From the NCBI RefSeq assembly GCF_018688495.1, contig NZ_CP061320.1, forward strand, positions 1,956,586 to 2,020,585: a stretch of DNA of 64,000 nucleotides, in the 5' to 3' direction. The notes under the pieces are model-generated. The model ran no database searches and was not told where the DNA came from. It was given only the letters and a program-made list of their open reading frames with translations. The DNA comes from Polynucleobacter sp. Adler-ghost. GTDB taxonomy: Bacteria; Pseudomonadota; Gammaproteobacteria; Burkholderiales; Burkholderiaceae. The translations under genes were made by a program, and so were the position numbers. Positions 58,089 through 64,000 of this stretch are shown here, piece by piece. Position 1 is the stretch's first letter. Each line of letters begins with the position of its first letter.

Positions 58089-58904
58089 TTAGCTTGTTTT
58101 AAACATCACATCGCGCGATGATGGCAGCAGATGTTGTCCACCATCTACATATAAAGTTGTGCCTGTGATCGCATGCGAGCTGGCTAAAAATACAGCTGCT
58201 TTTGCAATATCACTAGGTGTTGATGATTTTCCTAAAGGCGTCATCTGGTGCGCCTTCGTGAAACCTGCGTCGGTTTGATCACCAGAAGTGAGCGTGATAC
58301 CGGGAGCCAAACCAATCACTCGCAAGTGTGGAGCAAAATCTACCGCCAGCATCTCAACCGAAGTGAGGAGTGCAGCCTTGGATAATGTGTAGGACAAATA
58401 ATCAGGATTTAGATTAATTAATTTTTGATCAAGCAACTGAATTACTGAAGGGATCGATAAATCACGCTCACTTACTTTCTTTGACTGTCCCTTTTGATAG
58501 TCAAACATCAACCGCGATAGCAATATGGGCGCAGCTAAATTGACCTGCATGTGGTCTTGTAAAGTTTTGCTACTGAGTGGAGCATCCGAACTAGCACGAT
58601 CATATTCAAAGATCGAGGCATTATTAATCAGGCATTGCAAATTATTGAACTTGGCAGCAACTGCGGCAAATAATGAGTTCACTTGTGCTTCGCTGGCAAG
58701 GTCTGCTTTAAACGCGATGGCTTTACACCCTAGCCGGTGGATTTGGGCTACGGTAGCTTGAGCCTCGGATTCCGACTGGCTATAGTGGACGGCTACATCC
58801 CAGCCTTGACAAGCAAACTCCAAGGCAATTTCTCGACCGAGACGCTTAGCAGCGCCAGTCACTAAAACTGCTTTGTTTTCTTGGGGTTGTGGGTTTGAAC
58901 TCAA
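58089..58904 (-). CDS. folM: Pteridine reductase-like SDR (FolM type)
   Basis: 271 residues from TTG 58904 (AGG five bases upstream). The cofactor loop T-G-A-A-K-R-L-G fits the T-G-x-x-x-R-x-G hallmark that separates pteridine reductases from most SDRs; the catalytic tyrosine and lysine are in Y-T-L-S-K-A-A. Its place upstream of folB supports dihydromonapterin or dihydrofolate reductase activity. Divergent from midA. Confidence 0.82.
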   Translation of the reverse strand: MSSNPQPQENKAVLVTGAAKRLGREIALEFACQGWDVAVHYSQSESEAQATVAQIHRLGCKAIAFKADLASEAQVNSLFAAVAAKFNNLQCLINNASIFEYDRASSDAPLSSKTLQDHMQVNLAAPILLSRLMFDYQKGQSKKVSERDLSIPSVIQLLDQKLINLNPDYLSYTLSKAALLTSVEMLAVDFAPHLRVIGLAPGITLTSGDQTDAGFTKAHQMTPLGKSSTPSDIAKAAVFLASSHAITGTTLYVDGGQHLLPSSRDVMFKTS

Positions 58905-58934
58905 GTTACCTAAATTCTCTTAGACTAGCGAGCT

Positions 58935-60122
58935 ATGGATATTACCTTGACCAGCCTTGAAACGGCTCATACCGAGCTTCTAAGCCAGAAAATAATGGCG
59001 GAAATCACCACACACGGCGGCTGGATACCCTTTTCAAGATATATGGAAATGGCTCTCTATGAGCCTGGAATGGGCTATTACAGCGCTGGGGCCCATAAAT
59101 TGGGTGCTGGTGGTGATTTCACGACCGCGCCTGAGCTCTCCCCCCTATTTGGCGCTGCCATTGTGGAGACGCTTCTACCTATTTTGGAGGGTCTTCAGAA
59201 TCAAGGGCTCCCCACCCAGATTCTGGAGTTTGGCGCCGGTACAGGCAAGTTAGCCGAATCCATTCTGAGCCGACTTCACGAACTTGATTTCACCTTGGAT
59301 CACTACGACATTATCGAGATCTCACCCGACCTAGCCCAAAGGCAAGAAGAGCGACTTCAACATCTCTCCAAGGAACTCAATTTATCCACCCAATACCGTT
59401 GGCTCAGCTCCTTACCCAGCAACATCAAAGGTATTATTTTGGCCAACGAAGTTATTGACGCCATTCCTTGTGATGCCATCATTTTTCAGAATGGCTTCTG
59501 GTATTGGCAGGGTGTTTCCGTTGTTGATGGCAGACTTACTTGGTCAATAGGAGGGCCCGTTGAACAAGCCCTACTTCCAGAAACCTTGGTGAATGGAAGT
59601 TTTTCTGAAGGCTACGTTTCCGAACTCCACGCACCAGCTAATGCTTGGATGCGCCAAGTAGCCAATCACCTAGATACTGGCCTCTTCCTCACATTTGATT
59701 ATGGGTTTCCAGAGAGTGAGTACTATCACCCTCAACGTCTCGAGGGCACCTTAATGGCACACCATCGCCATCATGCAATTCAGGATCCATTTTATCTTCC
59801 GGGGCTATGTGATGTGACTACCCACGTGGAGTGGTCACAAATTGCGCGCAATGCGCTAGAGGAAGAAGTTGATGATGTCTATCTCAGCAATCAAGCAAGT
59901 TACTTGCTTGATGCGGGTATTGGCGATATCGCATTAGAGATTGGCGACCCCAGCAATCCAGAAACTTTTTTACCCATTTCAAACTCTCTACAAAAACTGT
60001 TGTCCGAAGCGGAGATGGGTGAGCTCTTTAAGGTCTTCGCATTCTCAAAGAAACTATCTGACATATTGCCAGACCATTCATTAGAAGACTTGCCTGGCCT
60101 TCGAGGCAGAAACCGGCTTTAA
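58935..60122 (+). CDS. MidA/NDUFAF7-like SAM-dependent methyltransferase
   Basis: 395 residues: [14 protein letters not shown] at about residue 37, [13 protein letters not shown] motif and N-E-V-I-D-A-I-P. Eukaryotic NDUFAF7 methylates an arginine on a complex I subunit; bacterial substrate unproven. Its stop overlaps the cca stop by four bases. Confidence 0.93.
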   Translation: MDITLTSLETAHTELLSQKIMAEITTHGGWIPFSRYMEMALYEPGMGYYSAGAHKLGAGGDFTTAPELSPLFGAAIVETLLPILEGLQNQGLPTQILEFGAGTGKLAESILSRLHELDFTLDHYDIIEISPDLAQRQEERLQHLSKELNLSTQYRWLSSLPSNIKGIILANEVIDAIPCDAIIFQNGFWYWQGVSVVDGRLTWSIGGPVEQALLPETLVNGSFSEGYVSELHAPANAWMRQVANHLDTGLFLTFDYGFPESEYYHPQRLEGTLMAHHRHHAIQDPFYLPGLCDVTTHVEWSQIARNALEEEVDDVYLSNQASYLLDAGIGDIALEIGDPSNPETFLPISNSLQKLLSEAEMGELFKVFAFSKKLSDILPDHSLEDLPGLRGRNRL

Positions 60123-61267
60123 GTTAATCCAATAGTGAATGCTGCAGTAATGGCTGAGAGTCTTGCGACATCTACTGCATGGCGAATACTTTCACCATTG
60201 GATCGTTCTTCTGCAGGAATCCCTTCAATAATTTCGGCTGTATTAATTACCTGAGTATTTTGCATTGCCAAAATTAAAGTGTCGACATTCAGGCCGATGC
60301 GTTTAGCTAAATTCAGTAAAGTCTGGCCACGATCAGGCTTGCGCCAAACATCCGCACGATTAAACCAAGTCAACATATCGGCAGGCTGAAATGCGCCATT
60401 TTTAGACTTTGCCCTACTCTCAATTAACAAATAGAGCTCACTAAATATTTCACTGAAGTCACGCACTTCATTTGGCATTTTGACTGAGGCTGCCCATGAC
60501 CGAATTTCACTAGCAGACAAGTTCATGAGCGTAACAGCGCAGCGATCTTCAAGGCGGTTATCTGCTGCATGCAAGTGTGCGATGAGTTGCTCGCGAAATT
60601 CTTCTTTAGCTAAATTATTTGCTAGCTTCGTCGGCAGCAGCACTCTAGCTGCGTCTGCATCTAACAAAACTTGGAACATTCGCATTGGCTTACTGGCAGC
60701 AAAACCTCTAGCTAGCTCCTGCCAAATTCTTTCAGCCGAGAGTGCTGATAATTCATTAGACCGAACTATGACCTGCAAAGCATCCATGGTTTCTGGCGCG
60801 ACCATGAACTCCGGAAAGCGGGCAGCGAAACGAGCGATACGCAATAGACGCAAAGGGTCTTCTGCAAACGCATCAGATACATGGCGGAAAATTTTTGATG
60901 CCAAATCGTCCTGACCGTTGTAGGGATCTAGAATAGGCCCCACCCACTTGCCATCAGATCCCACCTCTTGGGCCATTGCATTAATCGTCAGATCACGCCG
61001 CTCTAAGTCTTGTTCTAGAGTGACAGTCGGGTCGGCATAAAACAAAAAGCCTTTATAGCCCTTGCCCGTCTTACGCTCCGTACGAGCCAAGGCATATTCA
61101 GCTTGAGTCTCAGGATGCAGAAAGACTGGGAAATCTTTGCCTACAGGACGATATCCCTGAGCAATCATCTCTTCTACGCTAGAACCCACTACGACGTAAT
61201 CAATGTCGTGCACCGGCAAACCCATGAGGGTATCCCGAATAGCGCCACCGACTGCATAGATCTTCAT
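60119..61267 (-). CDS. cca: CCA-adding tRNA nucleotidyltransferase lacking the HD domain
   Basis: 382 residues. The nucleotidyltransferase head is complete: [10 protein letters not shown] and D21-I-D23 metal ligands, R-R-D-L-T-I-N-A-M, and [16 protein letters not shown]. coli Cca is about 412 residues with a phosphohydrolase HD domain; here the H-D pair is missing between about residues 230 and 265 and the region is shortened. CCA addition should be intact but the 2',3'-cyclic phosphodiesterase and phosphatase activities lost. Confidence 0.93.
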   Translation of the reverse strand: MKIYAVGGAIRDTLMGLPVHDIDYVVVGSSVEEMIAQGYRPVGKDFPVFLHPETQAEYALARTERKTGKGYKGFLFYADPTVTLEQDLERRDLTINAMAQEVGSDGKWVGPILDPYNGQDDLASKIFRHVSDAFAEDPLRLLRIARFAARFPEFMVAPETMDALQVIVRSNELSALSAERIWQELARGFAASKPMRMFQVLLDADAARVLLPTKLANNLAKEEFREQLIAHLHAADNRLEDRCAVTLMNLSASEIRSWAASVKMPNEVRDFSEIFSELYLLIESRAKSKNGAFQPADMLTWFNRADVWRKPDRGQTLLNLAKRIGLNVDTLILAMQNTQVINTAEIIEGIPAEERSNGESIRHAVDVARLSAITAAFTIGLT

Positions 61268-61271
61268 CGAT

Positions 61272-62180
61272 TTATTTCATGCCTTCTAGTGTGCGACGAC
61301 TCATGCCAAAAACTTTACTCAGGGCATCTACCCTATTTAGCGGCAGGATATTGGGCAACTGCATGGAGGCAATATTGTCGCGTGACATTAAGGTCGGAAC
61401 CGGTAAAAACTCAAATGCCAAAGCCTGAAGATAACCAACAAAATCCGGTACGGGAATGATCACGCATTTTGTATCGACTTTACGCGCAGCAAATTCCACA
61501 ATCTCTTTCATGGTGTAGACCGTGGGCCCTACTAAATCATAAGACTGACGAATCGTCGATGGCATTTTTAAAGCCCTTGTGAATGCAGTGGCCACATCAT
61601 CCACACTCACCGGCTGAAACTGCGCTGCTGAGTTTGCCAAAGGCATCACCGGAAATAATTTCGTTAACTTGGCAAACAAATTAATAAATTGATCCTGCGC
61701 ACCAAAAATGACTGAGGGTCTAAAAATAGTCCAGTCGAGATTACTAGCTTTTAATGCGGCCTCTCCATCGCCCTTACTGCGCTGATACATTGATGGGCCA
61801 TTTGAATCCGCACCCAATGCACTCATGTGCAGGTAGCGCTTAAGACCATGTAACTGCATGGCGGTCATAATATTTTTAGGGAGCTCCACATGAGCTGCTT
61901 TAAATACTTTTCCGTATGGCTCAGCGGGCTTGTCATGCAGGACGCCAACCAAATTGATCACTGCACCACCAGGTTTAATGCGTGAGCAAAGCACTTGTAA
62001 AGAATCAAACTCATGCACATCAGCATCTTCTAAATATATCTTTGGCAACATGCGTAATTCACGAGCGGATGCCAAGTGCCTAGTGGGTAGCAATACTGAA
62101 TAGCCCTCTGCCTGCAATTGGGCAGCCAAGACTCTGCCTACAAAACCGTTACCACCAATTAACAGAATGTCATATTTCAT
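61272..62180 (-). CDS. NDUFA9-like NAD(P)-binding protein
   Basis: 302 residues, an atypical SDR/epimerase fold: [12 protein letters not shown] at the start, and later I-N-L-V-G-V-L. The catalytic Y-x-x-x-K is present as Y-Q-R-S-K. Resembles the NDUFA9 accessory subunit of complex I, which binds NADPH for stability. Whether it binds bacterial complex I here is unknown. Between cca and slt. Confidence 0.9.
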   Translation of the reverse strand: MKYDILLIGGNGFVGRVLAAQLQAEGYSVLLPTRHLASARELRMLPKIYLEDADVHEFDSLQVLCSRIKPGGAVINLVGVLHDKPAEPYGKVFKAAHVELPKNIMTAMQLHGLKRYLHMSALGADSNGPSMYQRSKGDGEAALKASNLDWTIFRPSVIFGAQDQFINLFAKLTKLFPVMPLANSAAQFQPVSVDDVATAFTRALKMPSTIRQSYDLVGPTVYTMKEIVEFAARKVDTKCVIIPVPDFVGYLQALAFEFLPVPTLMSRDNIASMQLPNILPLNRVDALSKVFGMSRRTLEGMK

Positions 62181-62203
62181 AAAAATCCCATCTCGTTAAA
62201 CTA

Positions 62204-64000
62204 TTAGGGCAACTCAGAGGCGTTTGCCGCCTTAGGTGTGATCACCCCCAAACGCTGTTTTAAAGATTGTGTCTGACCATGCATTACCGATGAATAGTAT
62301 GTTGCATTAGCCAACACGTTTTTTACATAAGTTCGGGTTTCATTGAACGGAATCGTTTCAGCAAAAATTGCACCCTCTGTTGGGCTAGTCAGCTTTTCCC
62401 GCCAAGTTTTTGAGCGCGATGGGCCAGCGTTATAAGCAGCAGAAGCCAAAACCCAAGAGCCATCCAGATCTACCAAGACCATATTCAAGTAATTGCTACC
62501 CAAGGTGAGATTGGTGTTGGTATCAGCAAGCTTGTCATTGGTATAAGAGTTCATGCCAATCTTCTTTGCCACATACTTTGCTGTATTCGGCATCACCTGC
62601 ATCAATCCTGATGCGCCCACAGAAGAGGAGGCATTCATAATGAAGCGTGATTCTTGACGAATCAACCCATAGGTCCAAGCCAAGTTCAAATCAATTTGCT
62701 TTGCAATCGGCGATAGCTCATCACGATAGGGTGTAGGGTAACGCAAACTGAAGTCATGCTCTTGCTTAGTGCGGTCTGCAGTATTGACAACACGGTCATA
62801 TAGACTAATACGCTTGGCGTACTCAGCAGATGCCAGCAATTGCTTATCAGTCATATTACGCAATTCCCAGTTCCACTCACGATTGCCTTCAAAACGCAAA
62901 TTCATGGCATAGAAACGCTCGCCCCTGATAAAGCCTTTACGCTGAGACATCGCTTCGATTTCTGCATCACTAACCTTAGTGCGTGCAGGCACATGATTTG
63001 ATTTACCTAAATCCTCTCGTGCAAGCTGTCCATAAAAATTATATTGATCGGCAACGAGTTCAAGGTTCTCGCGTGCCTTTTCATTTTGTCCATCCACCTT
63101 CAATGCACGCGCATACCAATAAGTCCAAGCGGGATCTTTACTGCGAACCGCAGGATTCATACCTTCAATCGCATTCTTTACTAGCGTCCAATCCTTAGCG
63201 CGCAAGCCTGCACGGACCTTCCATTCCTGACCTTCAGCAGAGAGCAGCTCGTTATAACCTAACTCTTGTTGAAAACGATAGGCATCATCTGCATTAGGAT
63301 CTAATTTCTTTGCAAGGAACTGACCAATGACACCCCAAGCTATAGCCTGATTCTCTTTACTATAGCGAGATGCATTTTGTGAAAAATCTTTAAATGCTTT
63401 TGCGGGATCGGCTTTAGCAGTCTTCACAATCTCGGCAATCGGATCTTCCCCACCTAAGCGACGTGACATAGTGTCAAAACCCATCTCACTGGCAGCGCGA
63501 CCAATTGCTTTTGCTTCGCTCGGCGTCATACCTCCTGCACCAGCCAAGGCAGGCACCAATTCTTGGCAAGCCTGACCGAAATAGCGTGGATCCAATAATA
63601 TTGCGCGTGCATCAATTGCTACTTTGGTTGGGTTCTCACCTTGAGCCAGTTTTGACTGTAGTGAATAGCACTTCACCTGAGTGTCATCATCTAGGACAAA
63701 CTTGGGGTATTCAGCATCAAAACGTGGCCAATCTTTTCGCTTACCCAAAACGAGCAGCCAATCATTACGCATCCGATCGGCCAGAGCCGAACCTTGATAT
63801 TGATTTAAAAAAGCCGCCACCTGAGAATCCGCATTACTATCGGCGCGCGCGGCACCAGCACTATCAAATAGCTGGGGCTTAATACGAAAATAGGCTACGT
63901 AGTCGTCATAGGGATAATTGGAGAGGCTGGCTGCTAATGTCTGTGCTCGAGCAACATCATTTCGTTTGGCTGCCTCGCGTAACTCAATAAAAGTGCGGTC
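62204..64000 (-). CDS. slt: Soluble lytic transglycosylase, 5' end beyond window
   Basis: The frame is open to the window edge at 64000, giving at least 598 residues; a GTG at 63820 is internal, not the start. The helical superhelix (L-R-E-A-A-K-R-N-D-V-A-R-A-Q) precedes the lysozyme-like domain: G-L-I-R-Q-E-S-R-F (catalytic glutamate), G-L-M-Q-V-M-P-N-T-A and Y-N-A-G-P-S-R. Cleaves peptidoglycan glycan strands with 1,6-anhydro ends in the periplasm. The signal peptide lies outside the window. Confidence 0.95.
   Translation of the reverse strand, partial: DRTFIELREAAKRNDVARAQTLAASLSNYPYDDYVAYFRIKPQLFDSAGAARADSNADSQVAAFLNQYQGSALADRMRNDWLLVLGKRKDWPRFDAEYPKFVLDDDTQVKCYSLQSKLAQGENPTKVAIDARAILLDPRYFGQACQELVPALAGAGGMTPSEAKAIGRAASEMGFDTMSRRLGGEDPIAEIVKTAKADPAKAFKDFSQNASRYSKENQAIAWGVIGQFLAKKLDPNADDAYRFQQELGYNELLSAEGQEWKVRAGLRAKDWTLVKNAIEGMNPAVRSKDPAWTYWYARALKVDGQNEKARENLELVADQYNFYGQLAREDLGKSNHVPARTKVSDAEIEAMSQRKGFIRGERFYAMNLRFEGNREWNWELRNMTDKQLLASAEYAKRISLYDRVVNTADRTKQEHDFSLRYPTPYRDELSPIAKQIDLNLAWTYGLIRQESRFIMNASSSVGASGLMQVMPNTAKYVAKKIGMNSYTNDKLADTNTNLTLGSNYLNMVLVDLDGSWVLASAAYNAGPSRSKTWREKLTSPTEGAIFAETIPFNETRTYVKNVLANATYYSSVMHGQTQSLKQRLGVITPKAANASELP

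Overview
The window looks like ordinary chromosomal core genome of a free-living betaproteobacterium in Burkholderiales. The moderate, somewhat AT-leaning base composition, very tight gene packing and gene content point most strongly to Polynucleobacter or a close relative. This is inferred from gene order and protein character; no search was run. Supporting signs are the betaproteobacterial aa3 oxidase cluster with its small accessory proteins, the gshA-gshB-EIIA-HPr-EI run, split MetH, a PhaM-like protein and a MidA/NDUFA9-type protein set. I see about 72 protein genes, no rRNA or tRNA, no insertion sequence, no prophage and no CRISPR. No gap without a gene exceeds 300 bases; the largest is about 260 bases (21417-21676) and holds probable NtrC-type sites.

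Layout. 1-6376: cytochrome c oxidase cluster read leftward (ctaC, ctaD, a hidden 43-residue protein, ctaG, DUF2970, ctaE, then SURF1, a membrane protein and the first codons of probable ctaA), with one opposed DUF2909 gene. 6556-13835: BioC-like methyltransferase, comF, trmL, the gpsA-secB-grxC-rhodanese operon, then gpmA-ctpA-moeB. 13840-18566: glutathione synthesis genes joined to a permease-less phosphotransferase system. 18673-21416: porin-glnK-amtB nitrogen operon. 21677-26652: ubiK, lipoate genes (lipB, lipA) and small housekeeping genes. 26699-28822: birA, coaX, rfaE2. 28914-33728: glutathione peroxidase followed by an overlapping run of flavoprotein, DUF1365, cyclopropane synthase-like and SDR genes, probably for lipid modification. 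33738-37136: dsbA, SPOR protein, argS, DUF1840. 37167-40975: methionine synthase on two genes. 41054-45271: PhaM, MBL hydrolase, a hidden DUF1289 gene, quinone reductase-like, lipoprotein, flavin reductase, GST. 45362-51249: RND tripartite efflux operon. 51397-53321: marR-flavodoxin-pirin stress operon with a clear operator in its promoter. 53423-58904: folM-folB-ttcA-glmU-glmS. 58935-64000: midA, cca, NDUFA9-like and the 5'-truncated soluble lytic transglycosylase.

How they work together: aerobic respiration with its copper and heme assembly factors, redox buffering (glutathione, glutaredoxin, DsbA, Gpx, GST), cofactor supply (lipoate, biotin ligation, CoA, folate, methionine) and envelope precursor synthesis (GlmS/GlmU, heptose, SecB, lytic transglycosylase). 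No clearly undescribed system was found. The most useful leads are small or regulatory: two short genes hidden by length, an NtrC-like element, a textbook MarR operator, a lipid-modifying gene run, and three proteins that look degenerate or extended (BioC-like, Cca, RND adaptor).
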